The translations under genes and the position numbers were made by a program. Shown here in pieces: positions 16,592 to 25,563 of a stretch of DNA of 28,415 nt. Under the pieces are notes generated by a model. It made no database searches. It had not been told where the DNA came from and worked only from the letters and a program-made list of their open reading frames with translations. The DNA is from a virus. The stretch is from the IMG/VR virus record IMGVR_UViG_3300025086_000165, positions 1 through 28,415 of that record, one strand, 5' to 3'. Position 1 is the stretch's first letter, and each line of letters opens with the position of its first letter.

Positions 16592-17347
16592 TTATTTTAA
16601 TTTTTTTTCAATAGTTTGATAAACTTCAACACCTTCATCTGTTTTAAACCACGCAGCTAAAGCTGAATACGGATTTTCATCAAATGGAACTGTTATAAGT
16701 TTTCTTCCTGTCGATGCCCAAGTAAATGTTCTTTGGTCATTTGATAAAACAATAATATTTCTTTCTGCTGCTTTTATACCAACATTTCTAATATTTATGT
16801 TTTCATCATTTGCAAGTTCTAAGAATAATTCTGGGTTGTTACGAGCAAATAGTAATAAATCTCTTTTAAGCTCCTTAGAAGTCATCGTAGATACCTTGTC
16901 GCCCAATTCTGTTCTTAATATTGCTTCAGCGTGATCAACATCTACGCCTTGCGCTGTTGTTAATGCACTAATTTCTAATTCAATAAAATCAAGATCGTCT
17001 TCGGCTATTTTAACAGGGTTGTGTTCTATAAATCTATTCCCTAAATCAGGGTGCATAGATAAAAACTTTTGTAAAATTTGTTTTTCTTTTGGAACGTATA
17101 AATTACCATCTCTGAAAATAATATGTGATAATCTTTGCGGTCCTTTCATTTCATCTACAAATACTGTTTTTTGATTTTCACAGTATTTAATTTCTCTTTC
17201 GTATCCTTTTTCTTCGTCAAACCATAATATACCTCTGGATTTTACCATATAAACTATTGGCGTTTCATTTATGCACAGTTCATATATTTTATCCTTTATT
17301 TCCCATTTAGGTTTAACTTCTTTTGTTTTTTCTTTAATTTTTGTCAT
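16592..17347 (-). CDS. Conserved phage protein of unknown function downstream of the capsid gene, 251 aa
   Basis: The reading frame extends upstream to a TTG at 17377 (261 aa), but those ten residues (LLLIILYYI) come from an A+T repeat leader, so the ATG at 17347 (MTKIKEKTKEVKPKWEIKD) is preferred. The protein is mixed alpha/beta and charged. Recognisable stretches are MVKSRGILWFDEEKGYEREI, FRDGNLYVPKEKQILQKFLS, DVDHAEAILRTELG, LLLFARNNPELFLELANDEN and RKLITVPFDENPYSALAAWF. I recall similar genes beside the capsid gene in marine phages but no assigned function. A capsid accessory or assembly role is inferred from position. It is isolated by hairpins on both sides, which suggests expression different from the capsid gene. 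Confidence 0.75.
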   Translation of the reverse strand: MTKIKEKTKEVKPKWEIKDKIYELCINETPIVYMVKSRGILWFDEEKGYEREIKYCENQKTVFVDEMKGPQRLSHIIFRDGNLYVPKEKQILQKFLSMHPDLGNRFIEHNPVKIAEDDLDFIELEISALTTAQGVDVDHAEAILRTELGDKVSTMTSKELKRDLLLFARNNPELFLELANDENINIRNVGIKAAERNIIVLSNDQRTFTWASTGRKLITVPFDENPYSALAAWFKTDEGVEVYQTIEKKLK

Positions 17348-17383
17348 GATATAATATAATATAATTAATAAAAGCAAAGAGTA

Positions 17384-17403
17384 CCCCCACTATTACCGTG
17401 GGG
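17384..17403 (-). terminator. GC-rich hairpin after the major capsid gene
   Basis: On the minus strand CCCCAC-GGTAATA-GTGGGG lies 18 bases after the capsid stop. It is a perfect 6-bp, five-of-six G-C stem in A+T-rich DNA, followed by GTACTCTTTGCTTTTATTAA. The U-rich tract starts late, so it is probably a partial terminator or 3'-end stabiliser that raises capsid mRNA relative to genes downstream. Confidence 0.58.
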
Positions 17404-17421
17404 ATAAACTTTACGTCAAAT

Positions 17422-18846
17422 TTATGAGTCAAATCTCATGAAGTTGTTAGCAGCTTGTACTACTAAACATCTTTCTGAAAGATAGTGAATCTCCATTTTG
17501 TCATCACCGATTGTAGATGCTCCACCTACTGAACCAGTAACCCAAGATTTTAATTTTCTATCGTCAGCTTGAGAAGCTCTATATCTTACGTGTAAGAAAG
17601 GTCTTCTAACATTGCTTCCTAAGTTTTGGTCATATACTGAAGATGTTCCAGCAGGAACTAAAAGTCCTTTTAATGATCCTACAGAACCTCTTGTAGATTT
17701 ATCGTTAAGATATTTCCAGTCAGTTTTGTAGAAGTCATAAGAACCTCTTCTGAATCCTGTGAATCCAAGGTTTAATGCCATATCTTCAGAGTTGTTAAAT
17801 ACTCCGTAAGCAGTTCCACCTTGTGCTCCAGATGATAAACCAGCTAATAAGTCATCTATGTAAAGATTTGCATCTCTATCTAAGAATAACATATTTTCTT
17901 CGATAGCTCCTTGCTTGTCTAATTCTTTTAATAAAAGATCAAACTCAGGAAGCTTATCAGCAGCTGGAGTAGCTGAGTCAAATTGGTTTGTCGCTACGAT
18001 ACCTCTAGATCCGATAGCAGCTAGTAAACCTTCAGAACCTTCAGGAATATCAGCGTCTGCACTTGAATGAGATTTTTCTGATTCAATTGCAATCATTTCT
18101 AAATAGTCATCAAATCTTGCTTTTGTATCAGCAGAAGATTTTAAGTACCATAAGTATCCAGACTCTCCGCCTTCACCACTTACTTGTACCCACCCGATTT
18201 GAGCAGTGTCAGATCCGTTGATTTCAAAGTGATCTTTGATAATCATTGGCTTGTTAGTGAAAGTTTTGAAACCAGGCTCAACAGATTCAGTCATACTAGC
18301 AGTTCCTTTTTTGAATTCAGAACCGTATACGAAAAATTTGATTGCTTGATTGTCTGTAGTCGCGATTCCCGCTAGGTCATCAACGTTTTCAGCACCGTAA
18401 GGCTTAATTGTTAAAGCGTTGTTAGCTGTTTCAACTCCAACTTTAACGAAAGCTTTAAATACAATACTGTTTACCTCACATACTAATGTTGCTCCTTTTC
18501 TGATCGCGTGTGTTTCAGAAGCTCCAGAGTCAATACCAGTAATAGCGTCGATTGCACCTGTAACAGGATTAATCTCACCGTTGTAAGATAAGTGTAGTCT
18601 ACCTTGCTCAGACCAAATTACTTGATCAGAAGACATAGGCATTTCTGCACTAATTTGTGAAAGGAATCCAGAAATAGTTCTGTTCCCGTATCTCTGTACT
18701 TCACTTTCGTAAAGCTCAGGTAGATATTGTTTAGCCCATCCGTCATTTTGGATGTCTAAGTAACTCCCTAGTGTAGTCATCTTCGATGCCGAAGGAGTTA
18801 AAATGCTGCCAGCCAATGGGCCAGCAAATGATGCGTTTGTTGCCAT
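17422..18846 (-). CDS. Major capsid protein (HK97-fold, crAss-like type), 474 aa
   Basis: It directly follows the scaffold gene, in the standard portal-scaffold-capsid order, and at 474 aa it is close to the length of crAss-like capsid proteins. The N-terminal region (LGSYLDIQNDGWAKQYLPEL, YESEVQRYGNRTISGFLSQI, MPMSSDQVIWSEQGRLHLSY) matches my memory of this group. The C-terminal part (LGSNVRRPFLHVRYRASQAD, MEIHYLSERCLVVQAANNFM) fits the strands and helix at the end of the fold. The gene is visibly less A+T-rich than its neighbours: two sampled 60-base rows have 24 G+C each, against 14 in a sampled row of the 2096-aa gene. This is as expected for a heavily expressed gene. No Shine-Dalgarno is seen; the leader is CTATTTTAAAAA. 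A GC hairpin follows the stop. Confidence 0.88.
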   Translation of the reverse strand: MATNASFAGPLAGSILTPSASKMTTLGSYLDIQNDGWAKQYLPELYESEVQRYGNRTISGFLSQISAEMPMSSDQVIWSEQGRLHLSYNGEINPVTGAIDAITGIDSGASETHAIRKGATLVCEVNSIVFKAFVKVGVETANNALTIKPYGAENVDDLAGIATTDNQAIKFFVYGSEFKKGTASMTESVEPGFKTFTNKPMIIKDHFEINGSDTAQIGWVQVSGEGGESGYLWYLKSSADTKARFDDYLEMIAIESEKSHSSADADIPEGSEGLLAAIGSRGIVATNQFDSATPAADKLPEFDLLLKELDKQGAIEENMLFLDRDANLYIDDLLAGLSSGAQGGTAYGVFNNSEDMALNLGFTGFRRGSYDFYKTDWKYLNDKSTRGSVGSLKGLLVPAGTSSVYDQNLGSNVRRPFLHVRYRASQADDRKLKSWVTGSVGGASTIGDDKMEIHYLSERCLVVQAANNFMRFDS

Positions 18847-18865
18847 TTTTTAAAATAGTTTTTAA

Positions 18866-20101
18866 TTAATAATTCTTAAGTTTAAATTTTAGCTTAGAAT
18901 TATCATCCCCAGAAATAGCTTTTACTTTTAATCCACCAGCATCAACATATCCGCTAGAAGTTTTTCTAGGATCCATATTAATGTTTTTAGCTTCGGCACT
19001 CATTTGTTTGATTGCATCTGCTTTACCTTGTTCATAAAAATGGTTAGCTATTTTGTCAGGATTAGAAGCGGCAAATAAAGCTTTATGGTAACCCCCGGCG
19101 TCCTGTAACATTTTATTGTCACCAACATATCTATTGAAAACATTCAATAAATCACTCTGAGTTTCTTTTACTTTATTAACATCTTTTACATTGAAACGGT
19201 ATTTCTTGTCTCCTACGTTGAAATTAAAACCTTTAAATTCTTCGCTAAAAACTTTACTAGTTTCTTGTTGAAAATGTTTTGTTTGCTGCTTTAATAATTC
19301 TTCAGCTGATTGTTGCTCTTTATTGTATCTGTCAAAAAATTCAATAGCTTTTTGCTGTTCAGGAGCTAATCTGGAACCCAACTTGACTTCCTTATAGTAC
19401 TTTTCCTTAGTTTCGTTTAAAAACTTATTGGCATTTGCGACTTCCTCTTTGAGAGCAAGTTTTTTTCTTTTAATATCCCTTTCCTCATCGATTTCTGCGT
19501 CAAATGAAAATTTATCGTCTAATAAAAACGACACTTCATCATAACTCAAATGAGGCTTAGTTTGTTTATAGTATTCTCTTAATAATGTATTTTCATCTAC
19601 ATTTGAATAGTCAGCGCTAAGTCTAACGTAATCTTCAAGAGTTCCACCAGTTTCTTCCATAAATTTTACCAGATCTTGTATATTTTCTGGTAAGTTTACT
19701 TCTGGTTCTTGTGTTTTTTCTTCCTGTAATACTTCTTCAGGTTCCGGTGTGGCGTCGGGAGCTTTAACGCTTCCATCCACTCCTTCCTCTTCAGTATTAT
19801 TTTTTTCATTTTCAATAATTTCTTCCAGTACAGGCTCTTCTACTTTTTCTTGCTGTACTTCTTGCAGTTCCACTTTGGCTTCTTCCCCATTTTTTTCATC
19901 TTCGCTGCTTCCGCGTAACACGCCATCTTCTGGGCTTTGTTTTTGAACGGCATCTGTTTCTTCTTTTGATTGATTAATTTTTCCTAAATCCACAGTGTAA
20001 TCGCCATCTTCGTTAGTTGATAGCTTTTGTACCTCTGCTTCTTTTTCAGCAATAGACTTTTCTTCGATGTCTAAAGCTTCTGCTTTGATGTTTTCTGACA
20101 T
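18866..20101 (-). CDS. Capsid scaffolding protein, 411 aa
   Basis: The position between portal and major capsid genes and the composition both point to a scaffold. Residues 1-135 are extremely acidic and low in complexity (Glu, Asp, Gln runs such as EEKNGEEAKVELQEVQQEKV). A helical domain follows (NLPENIQDLVKFMEETGG, LEDYVRLSADYSNVDENTLL), then a long charged coiled coil at about 205-290. The end carries a basic motif (NMDPRKTSSGYVDAGGLKVK, SKLKFKLKNY) that could bind the capsid shell. No separate head-maturation protease is visible in the window, so the scaffold may be released rather than digested, or a protease may lie elsewhere. The start at 20101 follows the portal stop after 23 A+T-rich bases. 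Confidence 0.83.
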   Translation of the reverse strand: MSENIKAEALDIEEKSIAEKEAEVQKLSTNEDGDYTVDLGKINQSKEETDAVQKQSPEDGVLRGSSEDEKNGEEAKVELQEVQQEKVEEPVLEEIIENEKNNTEEEGVDGSVKAPDATPEPEEVLQEEKTQEPEVNLPENIQDLVKFMEETGGTLEDYVRLSADYSNVDENTLLREYYKQTKPHLSYDEVSFLLDDKFSFDAEIDEERDIKRKKLALKEEVANANKFLNETKEKYYKEVKLGSRLAPEQQKAIEFFDRYNKEQQSAEELLKQQTKHFQQETSKVFSEEFKGFNFNVGDKKYRFNVKDVNKVKETQSDLLNVFNRYVGDNKMLQDAGGYHKALFAASNPDKIANHFYEQGKADAIKQMSAEAKNINMDPRKTSSGYVDAGGLKVKAISGDDNSKLKFKLKNY

Positions 20102-20124
20102 AATAAAATATAATTGTTTAAGTA

Positions 20125-22536
20125 TTATCTTGGATCAAATTGTTCTAATCCAAATCCACCTAAGTTATCAAACCCAGCGGATTCAAAGTTTTTTGGTGGT
20201 TTTCCAGATTTTCTCTGGTCTATAAGTTCACTTTGTTGTGAAGCTTGTATTTTTGTTCTTTTATCTTTACGATCTTCTTTATACTTCTCTTTATTGTTAA
20301 TCACCTGATTGTCCTGCTCTTTAAGCTTCATATTAAGCTGAAACTCAAACTCCATTAGTTCTTTTTTAATTTGTGCTTCTCTTTCAAGTTTTGCAATATC
20401 AAATTGCGATTGTGCTTGTGCAATTTGTACTTTTGTTTCAGCAATCCCTTGCTGTTTTTGTATTTCTGCGGCGGCCCCTGCTTGAGCTGACTGAGCGTTA
20501 GCTTGAGACTGTGCTTGGATATTTTCCATTTGGATTTGTCTATCTTTTTCAAACTTTTGCTTTCTTCTTAATTTCAACAACTGATTAGCTAATTTTAAAT
20601 TTCTAATTTCTCTAACATCAATAGCATCTTCTAATTCTATTTGCTTTTGTGTAATAGCCATTTGTATGTTATTTTCCAACAATTGTTTTTCTTCTTCGTC
20701 TGGAGATAATTCCAAAAATATTCCAAAATCATGAATATGTAAATCTTTAATTTCAGCAAGAGTAGCAACATCAACTTTACCTAACGATTGTATGAAAGAA
20801 TTTTTAGTATTTGAAAACTCTAATATATCAGATATTCTTAATGATATTGCTTCCGCAGTTTTTAAAGTAATATATAAACCGGCTTGTAATATATGTCTTG
20901 TAGCTGTATTTGAATTAGCAGCAGCTATTTTTTGTAAACCAACTAGTGCATTTCTATCTGGCGTGCTACCATCTCTTGCCTCATTCAACCCTGTAACATC
21001 TCGCATCATTTGCAAATAATAATTATAAGATTGTATTAAGCTTTGTATTTTTGAACCACCAGCACCAGCTCTTAATTCTTGTATTGGTACTTTCCCATTA
21101 TTAAATTCACCATCTTGTGTCATTGATCTACCAATAACAGAACCTGTTTGGAAATACATATTCAATGCTTCTTGCGGATTATAATTAGTTCCATTACCCA
21201 AATCAACTTCTGCTAAACCATCAGCGTCCAAATAAACACCATCGGGAACCATACGAGATAAAACTTGTTGAAGCTTTAAATGTGTAATTTGAATCATATC
21301 AGCAAATGATGTCATTCTACTAACTAACGATTCAGTTTTCCCTTTGTACATTCTAGGTGCTACAATATTGTAACTCATCTGAACTTTTGTAATATCAGAT
21401 TTAGGCCTTGTCATATTAACAGCCTTTTGCCATTTTAATAATTTATCATGACCAACAATTTTTGCACCTTCATATAAACACTCTATAGATCTATTTACCT
21501 TTTCAAACCTAGCCCTAGAATCCTTAGGGGGATTGAATGTATCGTCTTTTTTAATTGCTTTATCTGCTCCACTATTAGTTTCTTTTATTTTATATACTTG
21601 GTTTTGAAATGTTTTATATTCAAAATACAATACATTTACAAAATTTTTATCAGCAGAATTAGTTCCTAACTGATTGTATAATGTAGAGCCATCACCTTTT
21701 CCCTCAATTTCTTCAATATCTTCGTTTGTTAACCCTGGAAATTGTTTCTTTAATTCAACCAAACTTACTCTTCTAACTTCACCAACATAATATAAATCAT
21801 CAAAATAAGGTGAGTCTGTGTAGGAATATATTAAATCAGAAGGATCAACGTATTCTAGTTTTATACCTTCCGCAGTATTGAAGCTGTTCTTAACACATCC
21901 AATACCTAAAACAGTAATATCGTAATCTAATCTTTTCTTTAATAATTCGTATTTGTTTAAATTAAAAATATTATCTATAGCTTGCTCTTGTGCTAATTCT
22001 ATAGATTGTTTATAATTTAATTGCATATGTAAATTAAGTTCATCTTCTGACTCTGGAATCGACTCTTCTTTATTACTTAAAGTATTAACGCCGGTTGCTT
22101 CTGATATTTTAGCTGCAAAATCACGAGCGTACATATCGTTAAGCATTTCATTAACATATTCTGTTCTTTTTTTACTAGCAATAGGATCAACAGAAAATGC
22201 TTTTAATCCATATGCTCTTTCGGCAATACCATTAACAACTATATCCACAAACTTTGGAATAATAGGTACTGGCTTCCAATCTAAATTTAGATAAGATAAA
22301 TCACCGTTAATGGATAATTCATCTTTATATTTTTTAATGCTTTGTTCGCCTCTAGCATATAACCTAAGGTTATGGTAGTTATCTCTATTAGAGAAATAGC
22401 GAGATCCTCCTGAATCTTTTTTGAACCATTCTGACTCAACAGCTTTAGCAATTTGAAGTCCATAATCTAAACCTCCTTTTTCTGCGTCGCTAACTGCTTG
22501 ACTCGGAAAAATACCTTTTGGTGATACTCTTGCCAT
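20125..22536 (-). CDS. Portal protein (crAss-like), 803 aa
   Basis: It forms the dodecameric ring through which DNA is packaged and ejected. The segment SYLNLDWKPVPIIPKFVDIV followed by VNGI (residues 81-104) is, to my memory, a hallmark of portals from crAss-like and related Bacteroidota phages. Other portal-like parts are RLDYDITVLGIGCVKNSFN, EYVDPSDLIYSYTDSPYFDD and DVTGLNEARDGSTPDRNALV. From about 610 to 770 it changes to a long Gln/Ala/Lys-rich coiled coil (IQAQSQANAQSAQAGAAAEI), the extended tail of this group. It ends NLGGFGLEQFDPR. The ATG directly abuts the terminase stop, which implies translational coupling. Length fits the roughly 800 aa of the group. Confidence 0.9.
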   Translation of the reverse strand: MARVSPKGIFPSQAVSDAEKGGLDYGLQIAKAVESEWFKKDSGGSRYFSNRDNYHNLRLYARGEQSIKKYKDELSINGDLSYLNLDWKPVPIIPKFVDIVVNGIAERAYGLKAFSVDPIASKKRTEYVNEMLNDMYARDFAAKISEATGVNTLSNKEESIPESEDELNLHMQLNYKQSIELAQEQAIDNIFNLNKYELLKKRLDYDITVLGIGCVKNSFNTAEGIKLEYVDPSDLIYSYTDSPYFDDLYYVGEVRRVSLVELKKQFPGLTNEDIEEIEGKGDGSTLYNQLGTNSADKNFVNVLYFEYKTFQNQVYKIKETNSGADKAIKKDDTFNPPKDSRARFEKVNRSIECLYEGAKIVGHDKLLKWQKAVNMTRPKSDITKVQMSYNIVAPRMYKGKTESLVSRMTSFADMIQITHLKLQQVLSRMVPDGVYLDADGLAEVDLGNGTNYNPQEALNMYFQTGSVIGRSMTQDGEFNNGKVPIQELRAGAGGSKIQSLIQSYNYYLQMMRDVTGLNEARDGSTPDRNALVGLQKIAAANSNTATRHILQAGLYITLKTAEAISLRISDILEFSNTKNSFIQSLGKVDVATLAEIKDLHIHDFGIFLELSPDEEEKQLLENNIQMAITQKQIELEDAIDVREIRNLKLANQLLKLRRKQKFEKDRQIQMENIQAQSQANAQSAQAGAAAEIQKQQGIAETKVQIAQAQSQFDIAKLEREAQIKKELMEFEFQLNMKLKEQDNQVINNKEKYKEDRKDKRTKIQASQQSELIDQRKSGKPPKNFESAGFDNLGGFGLEQFDPR

Positions 22537-24747
22537 CTATTGTATTATTTTTGAAAAATTTCCATTATTGTTATATTTAGAAAAACTAAAATTAACTTTG
22601 CTTTTTAATTCTCTTGTTTGATTTGGTGCATATCTATTTTTATTACATGCCATAACCGCTAAGCCTGAGCTTATTGCCGCATCAAATTTTGTTCTTTTGT
22701 TTATATCAAACTTGGCCCAATCGTTTAATGTATTATTAAAATACATATCGCCGTAACTGCCATCTTCTTTTTCACCTACATAATTATTTATATAACTTTC
22801 AATTGCAGCGGCATGAGCTTGTCTAATATCTTCACTTGAATTCGGTATACCTCCAATTTCTTTTTCAGTAACCGATAATTTATTCCATATTTTATCAGGT
22901 CTATTCATTGAATAGCCTCTATACCCTCTTCGTTTTAAATAGTATAATAATCTAGGCTTGTTGTTTTCTGCTAGTATTGGCATACCATAAAAGTGTAATG
23001 CCATTAATATATCTTCAAAAAACATTTCCGCTGTTTGCGGTCTAGCTATATATTCTAAAAAAAACATATTAGCAGGAATTTCTTCCATGCTAAACTTTGT
23101 GAGACCGTGTAAAGCGCCCTTAGATCCTTGACCGTCGGTAGTCCCGGATATATCGTAGCTATCGCAGCCAAATGCACCACTATGTTCGTTTCCAGGATAT
23201 TTAATTCCATTTTTTAGTATTACTTTATTTTGTAAATGTGCGGGTGGAACCCAACTAACATTAAATCTTCCGTTTGGATTAGGTATAAATTCAACTTTTG
23301 TATCTTTAATACCATTTTGCCATTGAAAGCTTCCCTTTGTAACTAAAGCACTATACTTTGCTTCTTCGTTAAAATCTACTTGCTCGTATATTTTTACTAA
23401 ATTAAATATACTATTTTTTGTTTCGTCTCTAAACGCGTGCTCTTCTGTTCTTGGAAACTGACGATAAAATTCATTTAAACCGTCTTGATCTCCTTTTAAT
23501 CCCTCAACTTCATTCTCCCAATGTTTAATAACCCCGATGTCGATATTATCTCCTTGGTGGTCTTTGACAGGGTTGCTCGGTGTGTTAAAGACAGGTATTC
23601 CATAAGAATCGATGAATCCTTCGAAATTCCATTCCATAGGTATGAACAAAGAATATAATCCCGAGCGAGTCTGTCCATTCTTATTTCTTTTCGTGACGTC
23701 CGAGTCATTATATAGTTTTTTAAAGTTTTCACCACCTTTGTCTAATGAGTTGCTTGTTGAACCCATCATACACTTGCCAATTATTCTTGAACCTAATCTA
23801 AGAGTTGTTTTAGTAACTCTCCAGTTGTTAAGAATGTTTTCTGGTCTTTCCCATTTACCAGCTTCATCATGTACAAGCAACGTAAGTTTTTCACCATCAT
23901 AACTGTTGTCTCCAGTATTTTTCCAATCGATAGTTGTATCTAACCCTTCTAATTGTAATGCTTTGTCTTTTGATTCAAAACGTTTACGAGTTAGCTTTGA
24001 TGCTGGCACTCTATATGCAAGTTCTGTTTTAGGTCGATCCATACCATCTTGAATCGGTTTAAAAAAGAACGGATAGTTAATTGATATTGGAACCACCTTA
24101 TCTGTAAACATTTTTTTAGCATCAGCACCAGACTTAGATAATATACCGTATCTTGAATCGGATGATATGGTTGCTAAGTTAACTGTTTCACCAGATGCCA
24201 TAAACGAAAATCCACTACGTCTATTTTTTAAATAACACATTCCGTAACTCCTCGTATCTGCTTTACAAGCTTCCCAAAATATAAAGAATAATCTATTTGC
24301 TTCTCTAAAATCAGGTTTACCTACATCAATCTTTGTCCATTGTAGGTACATATAATGAGTCCCTGTTATATAAGTTGGCGTTCCTTTGTTATTAAACCAA
24401 TATCCTTCATCTCTTTTAGTGAATTCGCAGTCTATATAGGTGTGCCACCTTTGCTTAAATTCATCCGGATAATCTTTCCAATCAAATATACTTTTAACAG
24501 ATTTAAGCTCCTTAGGGTACTCGTGTGCAACCCACTTATTATTTGTGTTATCTACGTTTGTTGGTTTGGGTAATGCTATCTTAAGACCCTGGATGCTATA
24601 CACATCGCCAATTTGACCACTTTTAGATATAACCACAACATCATGTTCTTTATTGTACCCATATTTCCATTTTTTAGATTTATTTAATCTTTTAATGGTG
24701 GTTATTTTTATAGGCTCAATAACCTCATATAAACTTTGCTTATACAT
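22537..24747 (-). CDS. terL: Terminase large subunit (ATPase and nuclease), 736 aa
   Basis: It pumps DNA into the prohead and cuts the concatemer. The N-terminal part has EGYWFNNKGTPTYITGTHYM and YLQWTKIDVGKPDF, typical of crAss-like terminases. The ATP-binding loop is CYLKNRRSGFS (residues 171-181), the divergent RRSG form rather than a classic GKT. Walker B is LTLLVHDEAG (288-297), with catalytic D294-E295, and the coupling motif is CMMGSTSN (326-333). The nuclease domain starts near 520 with GAFGCDSYDIS (D529) and has a late acidic position in RTKFDAAISSGLA (D689). The start overlaps the stop of the 89-aa gene (TAATG). Length and motif order are complete, so the gene looks intact. Confidence 0.93.
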   Translation of the reverse strand: MYKQSLYEVIEPIKITTIKRLNKSKKWKYGYNKEHDVVVISKSGQIGDVYSIQGLKIALPKPTNVDNTNNKWVAHEYPKELKSVKSIFDWKDYPDEFKQRWHTYIDCEFTKRDEGYWFNNKGTPTYITGTHYMYLQWTKIDVGKPDFREANRLFFIFWEACKADTRSYGMCYLKNRRSGFSFMASGETVNLATISSDSRYGILSKSGADAKKMFTDKVVPISINYPFFFKPIQDGMDRPKTELAYRVPASKLTRKRFESKDKALQLEGLDTTIDWKNTGDNSYDGEKLTLLVHDEAGKWERPENILNNWRVTKTTLRLGSRIIGKCMMGSTSNSLDKGGENFKKLYNDSDVTKRNKNGQTRSGLYSLFIPMEWNFEGFIDSYGIPVFNTPSNPVKDHQGDNIDIGVIKHWENEVEGLKGDQDGLNEFYRQFPRTEEHAFRDETKNSIFNLVKIYEQVDFNEEAKYSALVTKGSFQWQNGIKDTKVEFIPNPNGRFNVSWVPPAHLQNKVILKNGIKYPGNEHSGAFGCDSYDISGTTDGQGSKGALHGLTKFSMEEIPANMFFLEYIARPQTAEMFFEDILMALHFYGMPILAENNKPRLLYYLKRRGYRGYSMNRPDKIWNKLSVTEKEIGGIPNSSEDIRQAHAAAIESYINNYVGEKEDGSYGDMYFNNTLNDWAKFDINKRTKFDAAISSGLAVMACNKNRYAPNQTRELKSKVNFSFSKYNNNGNFSKIIQ

Positions 24748-25016
24748 TATTTAGATCTTCTTTCAGCAAACCCCTTAAAAGTGTCTTCTTTTTCTTTAGG
24801 TTTATTTTCTAATAACCCTTTTTCTTCTTCAATCCTATTTAAAATCTCAAATGCATCGAATATTGCGAGCTTTTTAGTGGCTGCAGCGTTCTTGAGTCTA
24901 TCGGCTGAAATGTCATCATCAGTTTCAACGATAGGTTCTTTAGCAACCTTAACCAATTCTTTGACTGCATCATAACCAGCTTGGATTATATTCTTTTTCG
25001 TTTCCTTGACGTTCAT
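24747..25016 (-). CDS. Small helical protein in the terminase small-subunit position, 89 aa
   Basis: It lies directly upstream of terL and shares a TAATG stop-start overlap with it, the usual arrangement for a small terminase subunit. The sequence is mostly helical (VKETKKNIIQAGYDAVKELV, SADRLKNAAATKKLAIFDAF, EILNRIEEEKGLLENKP) and ends in a basic AERRSK tail. I see no clear helix-turn-helix. At 89 aa it is short for a terS gene but not excluded. The position is the main evidence for DNA recognition at packaging start; a different accessory role is equally possible. Its start lies 47 bases inside the upstream 197-aa gene in another frame. Confidence 0.68.
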   Translation of the reverse strand: MNVKETKKNIIQAGYDAVKELVKVAKEPIVETDDDISADRLKNAAATKKLAIFDAFEILNRIEEEKGLLENKPKEKEDTFKGFAERRSK

Positions 25017-25563
25017 ATTTAATAGATATTTCTCTTGTTAGTACTCTGTACATTCTTTCACCTTCTACAATAAATTCATATTCACTGCTTGGTGTAAACC
25101 CAACTAAATCTTCTTTCTCTATTAAACTGCTAACGTCTTTATCAACGTATTTTATAATGCCCCTTAGGGCTTGTTCTTTCTCGTTATTTAATATATTAGT
25201 AGATTGAATTGGTTTAACGAAGCAAAAGCCTTTAGGCGCGTTCCATTCGTTATTTCGTTTATATAAGTATATTTGATCTGACTTTACAAAATACAAATTA
25301 TCTTTATAATAACTTCGGCTGTTTTTTTCTATACCATGCTGATTATACCATCTTCTAAATACATTGTGATGCAATATAACTTCATCCCCTATTTGTATTT
25401 CTGTATTTTCAGATTTTGGTACGTTTAAAACTATTCCAGTACGACTAATATACCGATGATCAGAGATCTCAGTGTTGACTAAGAGCTCTTGACCATCTAT
25501 ATATTTTTTATTATCGTATCTTTCGTTTTTTGGTTTTATAATAAAATCAAATAAACTTTGCAT
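24970..25563 (-). CDS. Possible tandem GroES-like (chaperonin-10-fold) protein, 197 aa
   Basis: The protein seems to contain two copies of the GroES pattern. Copy one (about 5-102) reads FDFIIKPK, then TGIVLNVP, IQIGDEVILHHNVFRR and NLYFVKSDQIYLYK. Copy two (about 112-184) reads GFCFVKPI, then RGIIKYV, EKEDLVGFTPSSEYEFIVEG and ERMYRVLTREISIKYE. Each has the order VKP strand, G-I-V strand, GD-V (or ED-LV) turn and closing D/E-I strand. I remember homologues ending EYNPSW in marine Bacteroidota phages, without an assigned function. Placed upstream of the head genes, it could act like T4 gp31, which helps GroEL fold the capsid protein, but that is inference from fold pattern and place. The start overlaps the previous stop (TAATG). 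Confidence 0.7.
   Translation of the reverse strand: MQSLFDFIIKPKNERYDNKKYIDGQELLVNTEISDHRYISRTGIVLNVPKSENTEIQIGDEVILHHNVFRRWYNQHGIEKNSRSYYKDNLYFVKSDQIYLYKRNNEWNAPKGFCFVKPIQSTNILNNEKEQALRGIIKYVDKDVSSLIEKEDLVGFTPSSEYEFIVEGERMYRVLTREISIKYERQGNEKEYNPSWL

Noticed and set aside
17348-17377. TTG start that adds ten residues to the protein after the capsid
   Set aside because: The added residues come from an (ATAAT)3 tract; the ATG at 17347 begins a normal polar N-terminus.
17417-17424. TAAATTTG on the minus strand at the capsid stop, resembling the Bacteroidota -7 promoter box
   Set aside because: No TTG is present at the -33 distance, and such A/T words are expected by chance here.
20355-20552. 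Minus-strand 65-aa Lys-rich frame inside the portal gene
   Set aside because: It is a shifted reading of the portal coiled-coil region with no independent leader.
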